Source: Actinoallomurus soli (GTDB lineage: Bacteria > Actinomycetota > Actinomycetes > Streptosporangiales > Streptosporangiaceae). Taken from it: a stretch of 64,000 bases of DNA. Position 1 is the first letter of the stretch. Each line of letters opens with the position of its first letter. The position numbers and the translations under genes were made by a program. Under the pieces are notes generated by a model. The model was given only the letters and a program-made list of their open reading frames with translations. It was not told where the DNA came from and did not search any database. The stretch spans positions 247,577-311,576 of the forward strand of contig NZ_JAMXMV010000011.1 in the NCBI RefSeq assembly GCF_024055715.1, given 5' to 3'. This document shows positions 38,274 to 45,684 of the stretch, one piece after another.

Positions 38274-38282
38274 GGTGGGTGA

Positions 38283-38645
38283 CTACTCCCTGCCGCCGAA
38301 GGAACCCGGCGTCCGCCAGCCGCCCCCGGACTTGGCGTCGTGCACGGCCGTGAGCGCACGGCCCTGCTGGTTCACGACGCTCTTCTGGTTCGCCCGCAGC
38401 GCCATCGGAACGGCCAGCAGCATCCGGCTGGCCGCCTCGGTGCCCGTCGCGATCTCGTCGACGAGCCTGATCGCCGCCTCCGTGGCCGGAGCTCCGAAGG
38501 CCTTGTCGTTGCCGAGCACGTCGAAGTTGACGCCGTTACGGAACCGCGCGGCCAGGTTGAACACGTAATTGCCGAGTTCCTCCATGGCCTCGACGGCCGC
38601 TTGGGCCTTCGCCGGGTCGGCCGTGTACTTGCCCGTCTCACCCAT
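38283..38645 (-). CDS. Small helical T7SS-associated protein (120 aa)
   Basis: A 120-residue, mostly alpha-helical protein with the size and heptad-like Ala/Leu pattern of Esx/EspC-type T7SS partners but no Trp-x-Gly turn. Its ATG (38643-38645) overlaps the TGA of the YbaB-like gene upstream by 8 nt, so translation is coupled. Its stop lies 9 nt before the GTG of the giant gene, which suggests it serves the giant protein, for example as a secretion partner or chaperone; this role is inferred from position only. No signal peptide or membrane segment is visible. Confidence 0.85.
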   Translation of the reverse strand: MGETGKYTADPAKAQAAVEAMEELGNYVFNLAARFRNGVNFDVLGNDKAFGAPATEAAIRLVDEIATGTEAASRMLLAVPMALRANQKSVVNQQGRALTAVHDAKSGGGWRTPGSFGGRE

Positions 38646-39114
38646 CGTTGCCGTCCTCCACTATCTCGTCGCGCAGTTTCGCGGACGGCCGGGCGCCACG
38701 CCCGGACGCGCCGGTGCCCCGTCCGCGCCGTCCGGCCGCCAGGGCGGACCCGAAGATCTCCTCAAAGTCGATCTTAAAGCCGGGAAGGCCGTCAATGTCC
38801 GGTTCCGACGGAGTCAACGCGGAGAAGGTGTCGATCACCCGCCGGGCCATGGTCGCCCGGCCCTTGTTCGCGGCCTCGACGATCGAAGCGGCCAACTGCG
38901 CCGCCTCCATCGTCCGGAACTTCTCATCCAGGAACTTGACCCGCTGCAGCTCGCCCTGCGGGCCGACGGTCACCTCGACGGAACGGTCCTTGGACCGCGC
39001 GGTCGACGACGAACTGCTGAGGTCGGCCCGTGCCCGGGCCACCGCCGCCCTGGTCGACTCGAGACGCGCCCTCGCCTCCGCGATGCGCTGCTCCATCGAC
39101 TCTTCGGTCTCCAT
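38638..39114 (-). CDS. YbaB/EbfC-family nucleoid-associated-like protein
   Basis: 158 aa from ATG 39112-39114, preceded by GGAGGAGAAGG. An N-terminal coiled helix (about residues 1-45) is followed by VEVTVGPQGELQRVKF, the strand-turn-strand core of the YbaB/EbfC fold, then a second helix and an acidic/basic tail. YbaB proteins bind DNA as dimers, but relatives are common in actinobacterial type VII loci and may act as chaperone-like partners instead. Translationally coupled to the next small gene, upstream of the giant gene. The longer in-frame extension to 39243 has no ribosome site and was rejected. Confidence 0.8.
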   Translation of the reverse strand: METEESMEQRIAEARARLESTRAAVARARADLSSSSSTARSKDRSVEVTVGPQGELQRVKFLDEKFRTMEAAQLAASIVEAANKGRATMARRVIDTFSALTPSEPDIDGLPGFKIDFEEIFGSALAAGRRGRGTGASGRGARPSAKLRDEIVEDGNDG

Positions 39115-39176
39115 CGTCCCTTCTCCTCCCTGTGCCGGTTCGCCGCCGGACACGATCCGGCGGCGAACCGTCGTTC

Positions 39177-42100
39177 TCAGCCGATGACGGCCGGCGCGCC
39201 GCCTTCGTCCGTGCCCCAGACGTCCTCTTCCTCCGGCACCCACGCCTCGCGCTCGCGATCACCGCTCTCCGTCTGACGGCGGTCCTCGCCCCCGTACGGG
39301 TTGTAGCCGGAGCTGGTGGGAGTGAAGTTCGCCCCCGGCACCGCCTCCTCGTAGCCGCGGCTCCTGCGCGCGCGCCGGCCGAGGGAGCCGCCGTCCGTGG
39401 GGACGATCTCCTCGTCCTCGTAGACCTGGCGGACCCGCTCGCCGCTGCCGTTCTTCTCACCGCCGCCCATGCCCATGCCGCCCATGCCGCCCATGCCACC
39501 GCCCATCATCGGCGGGTACCCGCTCTGCCCGCCGGCGGGCAGGCCGCCGGTCGTGGTCCCGTCGAGGCGCGTGGCGGGCGGCAGCACTCCGCCGGACTGG
39601 CCGACCGGGAAGACGGCAGGGGTCGTGGCCTGGCCACCGAGCGCCGTCGAGGGAGATCCCAGAAGGCCTCCGGAACTCGGCAGGTCGTGCAGGGCCGGCT
39701 CGTAGTAGCTCGCCGCCCCGTTGCCGAGGGAGCTCTGCAGGCGCGAAGCGTACGGAAGCGACGTGCCCTCGTGGTCGAGCGGGGTCGTGATGGTCTCGCC
39801 GTTCGGCTCGTGGGTGACCGCGCTGCCCGTCTTGGGGTCGACCGTGGTGTAGCTGCCGTCCGGGTAGTGGGTCGTGACGGTCCCGTCGGGGTTGACCGTC
39901 GTCTGACTGCCGTCCGGGTTGGTCAGCATGTGACCGTGGGTCAGCTGCTCGTGGGTGGTCGTCCCGTTCGGGTGGATCGTCGTCTCCAGGCCCGTGTGCG
40001 GGTTGATGGTCGTCGAGCTGCCGTCGCTGTAGTCGGTGGTGATGGTGCCGTCGGGGTTCAGGCTCGAGTGGCTCTGGATCTGGCCGGGCTGGAGGTGTTC
40101 CAGGCCGGTCTGTGAGTTGAGGCCTGTCGGGTTGTCATTCCCGTAGACGGTGGTGAGGCTGCCGTCGGGGTTCTGCACCACGTGGCCGGTGAGCTGCGAG
40201 GGCTGGAGCTGGGACGAGCCCGGCTGCACGAACTCCTGCTTGCCCGGGAGCGCGTAATTCTGGTTCCCCGGCTGGACGAACTCCTTGGCGATGTCCTGCT
40301 GCTGCTTCTGCTGCTGCGCGTACTGCTGCTGCTGCTGTTTCTGCTGCTCTTCGTACTGCTTCTGCTGCTGGTCGAACTGCTTCTGAGCCTGGTCCTGTTG
40401 CTGCTTCTGCAGCTCCTCCTGCTTCTTCTCCTGCTCCTGCTGCTGCTTCTGCTGCTCCGCGTACTGCTGCTTGGCCTCTTCCTGCTGCTGTTTCTGCAGT
40501 TCCTCCTGCTTGGCCTCCTGGGCCTTCTGGTCCGCCTGCTGCTGCTGGTACTGCTTCCTGGCCTCGTCCTGCTGCTGCTTCTGCAGCTCCTCCTGCTTGG
40601 CCTCCTGGGCCTTCTGGTCCGCCTGCTGCTGCTCGTACTGCTTCTTCGCCTCGTCCTGCTGTTCCTTCTGCTGCTGTTGCTGCTGCGCGTACTGCTGCTT
40701 GGCCTCCTCCTGCTGCTGCTTCTGCAGCTCCTCCTGCTTCTTCTCCTGCTCGTCCTGCTTCTGCTGGTCCTCCTTCCGCATTTGAAGCTGCATCGCCATC
40801 TGCTGGTCGTACTGCTTCTTGGCCTCGTCCTGCTGCTGCTTCTGCAGCTCCTCCTGCTTGGCCTCCTGGGCCTTCTGGTCCGCCTGCTGCTGCTCGTACT
40901 GCTTCTTCGCCTCGTCCTGCTGTTCCTTCTGCTGTTGCTGCTGCTCCTCGTACTGCTTCTTGGCCTCGTCCTGCTGCTGCTGGTACTGCTGGCGCTGCTC
41001 GTTCTCGATGTCCTGCTGGTGCTTCAGGTCCTCCTCGCGCTGCTTCTTGGCCTCGTCCTCCAGCTCCTGCTGGTGCTTCAGGTCCTCCTCGCGCTGCTTC
41101 TTGGCCTCGTCCTCCAGCTCCTGCTGGTGCTTCTTGTCCTCGTCGCGCTGCTTGTTCTGCTCGTCCTCCAGCTCCTTCTGGTGCTTCAGGTCCTCATTGC
41201 GCCACTCCTCCTGCTTCTTCTCCCAGTCCTCCTCCTTCTTCTTGTTCTCCTCGTTCTCCTTGTCCTGCTTGTCCTGCTCCGCCGCAGCCTTGTCGGCCTG
41301 ATAGTCCGCGGCGAGGTTGACGTTGGCGGTGGTGAGTTTGGGGATGTCGTCGGGAATATGGGTCCAGGAGTTGTTGATGGCGCGCAGCGCCTCTTGGGCG
41401 GCATTTCCCAAGTAGTCGTTGACGGAGGTCTGCCAACGACTGATCGCCTCTTCGCCGATCGCCTTCCAGGTCGTCAGGGCGTTCAGCGGCCCGAAATTCT
41501 TCCCACCCGCGGTCGTCGCATCCCCGCTCCAGCCGCCCTCATCGACCTGGTTCCAGGAGTCGTACGACTCATAGCCGTAGCTCTCGTGCCAGCGAACCTT
41601 GGTGATGTTGTTCAGCCAGATCTGGTCGGTGACGTCGAACAGGATGTCGTACAGCCAGCGAAGCGGGTTCCCCAGCCGGAGCGCCCAATCGCTCCAGACC
41701 CAGTAGAGGTTCTCGATCGCCTTCTGGAAGCCCGACTTGGCGGTCATCAGGTCCGCGGCGACCTTGGAGATGCCGAAACCACCGACCGAGAGGGCGTCCG
41801 TGTAACTCTGATAGTTGACACCCAGCTGGTGGATGATGTCCCAGAAGACGCCGGCCGCCTGTCCGCGCCAGGCCGCGTCCTCCGATCCCAGCGCGTCCTC
41901 CCACTGCTGGATCGTGGCCCTGGAGTTGTAGAAGAAGAGCGCGGCCCGGTTGAAAGCCATCGCGGCCTTGTCGAAGGACTTCAGGTCGACGGCGTCGTCG
42001 TCGAGGACGGACACGTCGTTGAAGGAGAAGCCCTGCGTGGTGTGCGGGTCGTACATCAGCTTCTCGAGCGCGAGACCACCGCCGTAGCTGTACTGCGCGA

Positions 42101-42569
42101 GTGGCGCGGAGTCCCATCCCTCGAAGCCGCTCGGCATGAGGTGCGAGTCCTTACCGAACTTCCCGCCATAAGAGACACCGCCGTGCGGGATCTCGTGGTT
42201 GTAGGTGCCGAGCAGGGTGATGCGCGCCCTGCGCATGTGCACTTCCGTCCCCGTGGCCAGGGTGCTGACCGCCGAGTCGTCGGTCGGGCCGTAGAAGGGG
42301 ACGACGAAGTCGGTGTCGTTGATCCGCCAGCCGGAGTTCCGAGCGCGCCAGGCCATGTCATGGATGGCCTCCGCCTCCGCGTTCGTCGGCGAGGCGCCCG
42401 AGGTGTCGATCTCCACCTTCATCAGCGGGATGTCATCGTTGCCGTAAAGGGTCTTGAAGATCTCGCCGCGCTTGACGGGCGGTTTGTAGCCGGTGAGCAG
42501 CGTGACGGCGTCGTACCAATGATCGTTCGCCGAAGAGGCTGGAGGCTTGTCTCCTGCGGGGTCCGCCAT
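39177..42569 (-). CDS. AAWKG-type T7SS-associated protein with giant Gln/Glu coiled coil
   Basis: 1,130 aa; ATG 42567-42569 has GGAGAG 6 nt upstream. Residues 1-400 form a Trp-rich N-domain containing EDAAWRGQA (about residue 233), the signature for which the actinobacterial 'AAWKG family' is named, resembling a large WXG100 helix-turn. Residues about 430-760 are an uninterrupted Gln/Glu/Lys/Asp coiled coil built from repeated EAKKQYEQQQ and KQEELQKQQQ blocks. Residues about 790-960 carry repeats with NPDG and DGSxTTV turns, like beta-roll repeats. The end is Gly/Met-rich, then acidic, closing with EEEDVWGTDEGG. There is no signal peptide; export by the T7SS encoded alongside is likely. It is probably secreted or a structural partner of the giant effector. 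Confidence 0.8.
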   Translation of the reverse strand: MADPAGDKPPASSANDHWYDAVTLLTGYKPPVKRGEIFKTLYGNDDIPLMKVEIDTSGASPTNAEAEAIHDMAWRARNSGWRINDTDFVVPFYGPTDDSAVSTLATGTEVHMRRARITLLGTYNHEIPHGGVSYGGKFGKDSHLMPSGFEGWDSAPLAQYSYGGGLALEKLMYDPHTTQGFSFNDVSVLDDDAVDLKSFDKAAMAFNRAALFFYNSRATIQQWEDALGSEDAAWRGQAAGVFWDIIHQLGVNYQSYTDALSVGGFGISKVAADLMTAKSGFQKAIENLYWVWSDWALRLGNPLRWLYDILFDVTDQIWLNNITKVRWHESYGYESYDSWNQVDEGGWSGDATTAGGKNFGPLNALTTWKAIGEEAISRWQTSVNDYLGNAAQEALRAINNSWTHIPDDIPKLTTANVNLAADYQADKAAAEQDKQDKENEENKKKEEDWEKKQEEWRNEDLKHQKELEDEQNKQRDEDKKHQQELEDEAKKQREEDLKHQQELEDEAKKQREEDLKHQQDIENEQRQQYQQQQDEAKKQYEEQQQQQKEQQDEAKKQYEQQQADQKAQEAKQEELQKQQQDEAKKQYDQQMAMQLQMRKEDQQKQDEQEKKQEELQKQQQEEAKQQYAQQQQQQKEQQDEAKKQYEQQQADQKAQEAKQEELQKQQQDEARKQYQQQQADQKAQEAKQEELQKQQQEEAKQQYAEQQKQQQEQEKKQEELQKQQQDQAQKQFDQQQKQYEEQQKQQQQQYAQQQKQQQDIAKEFVQPGNQNYALPGKQEFVQPGSSQLQPSQLTGHVVQNPDGSLTTVYGNDNPTGLNSQTGLEHLQPGQIQSHSSLNPDGTITTDYSDGSSTTINPHTGLETTIHPNGTTTHEQLTHGHMLTNPDGSQTTVNPDGTVTTHYPDGSYTTVDPKTGSAVTHEPNGETITTPLDHEGTSLPYASRLQSSLGNGAASYYEPALHDLPSSGGLLGSPSTALGGQATTPAVFPVGQSGGVLPPATRLDGTTTGGLPAGGQSGYPPMMGGGMGGMGGMGMGGGEKNGSGERVRQVYEDEEIVPTDGGSLGRRARRSRGYEEAVPGANFTPTSSGYNPYGGEDRRQTESGDREREAWVPEEEDVWGTDEGGAPAVIG
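41022..41183 (-). repeat. Three tandem 54-nt repeats in the coiled coil
   Basis: Units 41022-41075 and 41076-41129 are nearly identical and 41130-41183 is a variant; each encodes an 18-residue coiled-coil block rich in Lys, Gln, Glu and Asp. Longer blocks from the same gene repeat again at about 40611-40672 and 40873-40935. These repeats are prone to unequal crossover, so coil length probably varies between strains. Confidence 0.85.
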
Positions 42570-42624
42570 GTCTGCTCTCCATCAAAGGCTTGGCGTCGGA
42601 AGAAGGGGAAGGACTCAGCGCGGT

Positions 42625-43089
42625 TCAGGTGGACTGGGTGCCGCCAGCCGAATTGAAGTCATTGGGCACCGTGCCCAGGGCATCCAGGAAGGCCTTACCG
42701 TCGATCTTGTCCAGCGAGCCGTGCTGGGCGTCCATCAGCTTCTTGATCGTGGTGTTGAGGTACGTGTGCAGATCGGTGAAGAGCTTGATCTGCTGCGCGT
42801 AGATGTCGGAGATGGACTGCGCCGACGTGGTGATCTTGTCGACGAGGGCCTTGCCGCTGGTCGCCGAGTCCTTGGCCAGGGCACCGATCGCCAGCGGCGC
42901 GTGCAGCCGGTAGAAATCGTTGTCCGCGGTGCTCTCGCCCTTGCCCAGCAGGAAGTCGATCGGCGGCGTGCCCTGGGTGTCGGTCTTGTGCGCGATCTTG
43001 TCGAGGGAGTCGCTGAAGTTCGTGATGTCGTTGTCGACGAACTTCTGCAGCGAGTCCTTGTCCAGCGCCAGCTTCTTCTGATCTGCCAT
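42625..43089 (-). CDS. Helical T7SS-associated protein (154 aa)
   Basis: 154 aa from ATG 43087-43089, with GCGGAG just upstream. The protein is entirely helical: an N-terminal Lys/Asp-rich helix, a Gly-Lys-Gly turn near residue 50, then two long amphipathic helices (AQQIKLFTDLHTYLNTTIKK) typical of Esx-like hairpins but longer. It lacks Trp-x-Gly. It lies between the Esx pair and the AAWKG gene, separated from the former by a strong hairpin. It may be a secreted partner in the EspB/EspC manner; no precise family is recognised. Longer in-frame extensions upstream were rejected because they read through the hairpin. Confidence 0.85.
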   Translation of the reverse strand: MADQKKLALDKDSLQKFVDNDITNFSDSLDKIAHKTDTQGTPPIDFLLGKGESTADNDFYRLHAPLAIGALAKDSATSGKALVDKITTSAQSISDIYAQQIKLFTDLHTYLNTTIKKLMDAQHGSLDKIDGKAFLDALGTVPNDFNSAGGTQST

Positions 43090-43170
43090 GGCTCCGCTGT
43101 TCCGAGGTCTGTCGGTTCCACTGCCGGCCGGTCCGGTTCGCGGCCGGGGATTTCGGCGTTCGCCTGCCGG

Positions 43171-43209
43171 CCGCCTCCGGCCGCCCGCGTGGCGGGCGGC
43201 CGGAGGCGG
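43171..43209 (-). terminator. 18-bp stem-loop after the Esx pair
   Basis: Arms 43171-43188 and 43192-43209 are perfectly complementary (18 bp, all but two pairs G:C) with a 3-nt loop. It begins 5 nt after the stop of the second esx gene on the minus strand and has no T-run. It could be a terminator or, more likely given the following co-directional genes, an mRNA-stabilising or processing hairpin that leaves more Esx transcript than downstream transcript. Confidence 0.75.
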
Positions 43210-43213
43210 GCGG

Positions 43214-43537
43214 TCAACCGCCGATGCGCACCTCGGACCACATCTGGCTGAGGCTGTTCTCGTTGTACTTGTAGCTGCCGGAGATCTCGTCGAGCAGCTG
43301 CGAGTGGCTGGTGAGGATCTGCTCCATGGCCTTGATCGCGTTGTCCCAGGCCTGCTGCTTCTGGTTGTAGACCTGGGCGTCGTCACCGATCCACTGCTTC
43401 TTCAGCTCGGCGAGCTCCATCTCCATGTTGGAGATCGTCTGCGCGATGGCCTGGGTCTGGGAGACCAGGTCGTCGGCGGCGTTGCCCATGTGGTTGTAGT
43501 CGACGTAGATGAAACCGTCGGTGAAGTCCTCGCTCAT
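43214..43537 (-). CDS. WXG100-family Esx protein
   Basis: 107 aa, ATG preceded by GAGGA. Two helices joined by QWIGDDA, the Trp-x-Gly turn of the WXG100 family, at about residues 48-51, with a C-terminal YKYNE that fits the YxxxD/E export signal. Length and hairpin layout are those of EsxA/EsxB. It would pair with the neighbouring Esx protein and be exported through EccC/EccD. The two esx genes are 48 nt apart. Confidence 0.93.
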   Translation of the reverse strand: MSEDFTDGFIYVDYNHMGNAADDLVSQTQAIAQTISNMEMELAELKKQWIGDDAQVYNQKQQAWDNAIKAMEQILTSHSQLLDEISGSYKYNENSLSQMWSEVRIGG

Positions 43538-43585
43538 CGGTGTCCTCGTTTCGCGTCAGAAGGAAAGAGCCGGGTCGATCTGGGG

Positions 43586-43921
43586 TCAGCCGTGCAGGGC
43601 GTTGAAGACGGCCTGGGCCTGCTGGTAGCCCTGGTTGATCGACTCGTTGCTGGAGCCCTGCTGCTGGTGCTGCGAGGTGAGGGTCTGGTTCAGCTTGTCG
43701 ACCATGTCCTGCAGGTTCTTGAGGATGACGTCCGCCTGCTGCTCCCAGGAGTTGACGAGGTCCTGGAACGCCTGGCCGTCCGAGCCCTTGTAGCCGGCCG
43801 CCAGGTTGAAGCGGGTGGACTCGACGTCCTGCTTGATCTTGGTGATTCCGGTGTACGCCATCTCCAGGGCCTGAATGCCGTTCTTGGTCGCCCTGACCTC
43901 TGACTGCTGCATGCCTGCCAT
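43586..43921 (-). CDS. WXG100-family Esx protein with Tyr in place of Trp
   Basis: 111 aa from ATG 43919-43921 with GAGAGG upstream; an internal ATG three codons on is an alternative start. The helix-turn-helix layout matches EsxB-like proteins, but the turn reads GYKGSDGQAF, i.e. Tyr-Lys-Gly rather than Trp-x-Gly. The C-terminus lacks a clear YxxxD/E signal, so it probably depends on its partner (43214-43537) for export. It lies downstream of eccB and upstream of the second esx. Confidence 0.9.
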   Translation of the reverse strand: MAGMQQSEVRATKNGIQALEMAYTGITKIKQDVESTRFNLAAGYKGSDGQAFQDLVNSWEQQADVILKNLQDMVDKLNQTLTSQHQQQGSSNESINQGYQQAQAVFNALHG

Positions 43922-44070
43922 GCCGCGCCTGCCTCTCTGGTTCGGTGCTCACGGGAAACCGAGAGCGAGATCGTGCGTCGAGGTTCGCTCGGTCAGCACC
44001 GCCATCGGCGCGCGCCGCCAACCGGTTCGCGTCTCCTTCCGTACTCCGTGGTAGTAACCCCGACTTGCCG
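43922..44070. other. 149-bp gap between eccB and the esx genes
   Basis: The gap is larger than others in the operon and could carry an extra promoter for the highly expressed esx genes. On the minus strand there is a TTGACG overlapping the eccB stop (about 44069-44074) but no convincing -10 at the right spacing, so no promoter is called. Confidence 0.4.
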
Positions 44071-45651
44071 TCAACTTGTCGTCGCCTTGCCCGGACCGGT
44101 CTTCGCCGACTTGCCCGCCGCGCCGTTCGCCGGCGCCTTGCCCGCCCCTGGGGTCGCCGCCTTGTCCGCCTGACCGGACTTCGCCGCCTTGCCCGGGCCC
44201 GGCGCCGCCTCGCCCGGAGCCGCGCAGGGCGGCGCGGTGCTCGAGGAGACGCCCGCCTGCGCGGCCGCCGTGCTGAGGTCCGGTCCGGTGGGCAGCATGT
44301 TCAGCAGCGGCGACGGCAGGGCCACCGCCTGGTCGCTGGAGTATCCGAGCGCCGCCAGGTCGGAGGCGGAGGCCACCCGGTACTTGGTGGCGGTGTCGGT
44401 CACGAGGTAGGTCGTGCCGCCGACCGTGCCGCCCGCCGCCGGGAGGACCCGCACCAGCGCGCCGCCGCCGGGTCGCACGGTGATCCGGTCGACGGGCGTG
44501 CAGGCGGATGTGGTCGCCGCCTGGGCGGGGATGCCGAGCGAGGCCGGGTCCTGCAGCGCGACGCTGACCCGGGGCCCCACGGCGGTCGGCTGAATCCGGG
44601 CGCAGGCGTTCTGGTCCGGCTGAAGGTCGACCAGGTGCGGCGGCGTCTCGGGCAGCGCGCCCGCGGCGGTCGTGTCCGGCGCCATCCGTCCGTTCATGGC
44701 GTCGGGGGCGAGGGCGGTCGCGTCGGGCGTCCTGCCGCCGTACGCCTTGGCGCGTACGGCGGGATCGGCCAGGATCAGGGCGGCGACGGTCGTGGTGACC
44801 TCCGTCAGGCCGTTCTGGCGCAGTTGGTAGTACCGCGGCTTCGACCCCAGCACCCCGACCTTGAAGACCTGCCCGATGCGGGTCGCGTGCCCGTCCAGCG
44901 ACGGCCCCGCACCGCCCATGCCGGGCACGACCGGGGCGGCCAGGTCAGGTCCGGCCGGGAGCGCGTCGACGAACGCGGCCGACACCGGGGTCGGGGTCCG
45001 GCCCCCGTAGCCGAGGGCCGTCGCCGCTCCGCCCTTCGGGTCGAGCCGCAGCCGGCTGCCCTGCCACACCAGGTAGACGTGCGCGTCGGGCGCGGTGACC
45101 AGCAGTCCCTGACCGGCCGTCAGCGCGCCGTCGCCGGCGTCCCCCACTCCGATGGCGAGGGTCGTGACCGGCGCCGTGGAGCCCGCCCCGGTGCCGGAGC
45201 AGACCGCCCACGCCCCCTCGGCCAGGGCGCCGGTCGACGGCAGCGCGTCGGGCGCGCCGATGATGCCCACCGGCTGACCGTGCGGCGTCCCGGCCAGCGA
45301 CTTGGTCCGGACGTGGTGCGCGGTCAGCCTGGAACCGCCGATCAGCCGCGCCGACGCGTAGTTCTGGACCGGGCGCAGCCGCCCGTCCACGTAGAGATAG
45401 GACGCGCCGGTCTCCTGGTCGATGATCAGGCTTTCCGCGTTCTGCCAGGAGGCCGACCGGCCGGGCGAGATCAGGCCCCAGACGAACGCCCCGCCGCACA
45501 GCAGCACGGCGATCACGATGCCGATGATCACCCCCCGGTTCGTACGGCCCTGGGGGCTCTCGGGCGCGTCGGGATCCGCCCGGAGCATCCCCGACGTGAT
45601 GCGGCCCATGACGAACATGTGGGCGTGGACCTGGTCGCGGCGGGACTGCAT
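44071..45651 (-). CDS. eccB: Type VII secretion core protein EccB
   Basis: 526 aa; ATG 45649-45651 preceded by GGAAGAGG. A cytoplasmic N-terminus (about 40 residues, starting MQSRRDQVHAHMFVMGR, very typical of EccB) precedes a single membrane helix (about residues 40-62), then a large extracytoplasmic domain with repeated folds and paired Cys residues. EccB is part of the EccBCD membrane core complex on the outer side of the membrane. The last 60 residues are a low-complexity Ala/Gly/Lys/Pro tail, longer than usual. The gene lies 33 nt downstream of eccD. Confidence 0.95.
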   Translation of the reverse strand: MQSRRDQVHAHMFVMGRITSGMLRADPDAPESPQGRTNRGVIIGIVIAVLLCGGAFVWGLISPGRSASWQNAESLIIDQETGASYLYVDGRLRPVQNYASARLIGGSRLTAHHVRTKSLAGTPHGQPVGIIGAPDALPSTGALAEGAWAVCSGTGAGSTAPVTTLAIGVGDAGDGALTAGQGLLVTAPDAHVYLVWQGSRLRLDPKGGAATALGYGGRTPTPVSAAFVDALPAGPDLAAPVVPGMGGAGPSLDGHATRIGQVFKVGVLGSKPRYYQLRQNGLTEVTTTVAALILADPAVRAKAYGGRTPDATALAPDAMNGRMAPDTTAAGALPETPPHLVDLQPDQNACARIQPTAVGPRVSVALQDPASLGIPAQAATTSACTPVDRITVRPGGGALVRVLPAAGGTVGGTTYLVTDTATKYRVASASDLAALGYSSDQAVALPSPLLNMLPTGPDLSTAAAQAGVSSSTAPPCAAPGEAAPGPGKAAKSGQADKAATPGAGKAPANGAAGKSAKTGPGKATTS

Positions 45652-45684
45652 CGTCGCCTCTTCCGTCGTGCTCTCGTGTCCTGG

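Noticed and set aside
1..38273. Possibility that the giant region is several genes or a decayed gene
   Set aside because: Reading the codon frame line by line found no in-frame TAA, TAG or TGA, and the large repeats keep the same frame in both copies.
27819..38282. Plus-strand open frame of 3,487 codons
   Set aside because: It is the exact antisense codon frame of the giant minus-strand gene; high third-position GC removes stops from that frame. The product is Arg/Leu/Val/Gly low-complexity sequence with no family features, and it has no ribosome site. The same applies to plus-strand frames at 1188-5519, 6177-7934, 12552-19304, 19434-21698, 23628-25334 and 25599-27656.
38638..39243. Longer YbaB-like protein starting at 39243
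   Set aside because: The extension is Arg/Gly-rich, overlaps the end of the AAWKG gene, and the ATG at 39112-39114 has a strong ribosome site.
40182..42656. Plus-strand frame with a poly-Leu product
   Set aside because: Antisense of the Gln/Glu/Lys coiled coil (CTG read for CAG); not a membrane protein.
44069..44074. TTGACG as a -35 box for the esx genes
   Set aside because: No -10 element at 16-18 bp, and it overlaps the eccB stop codon.
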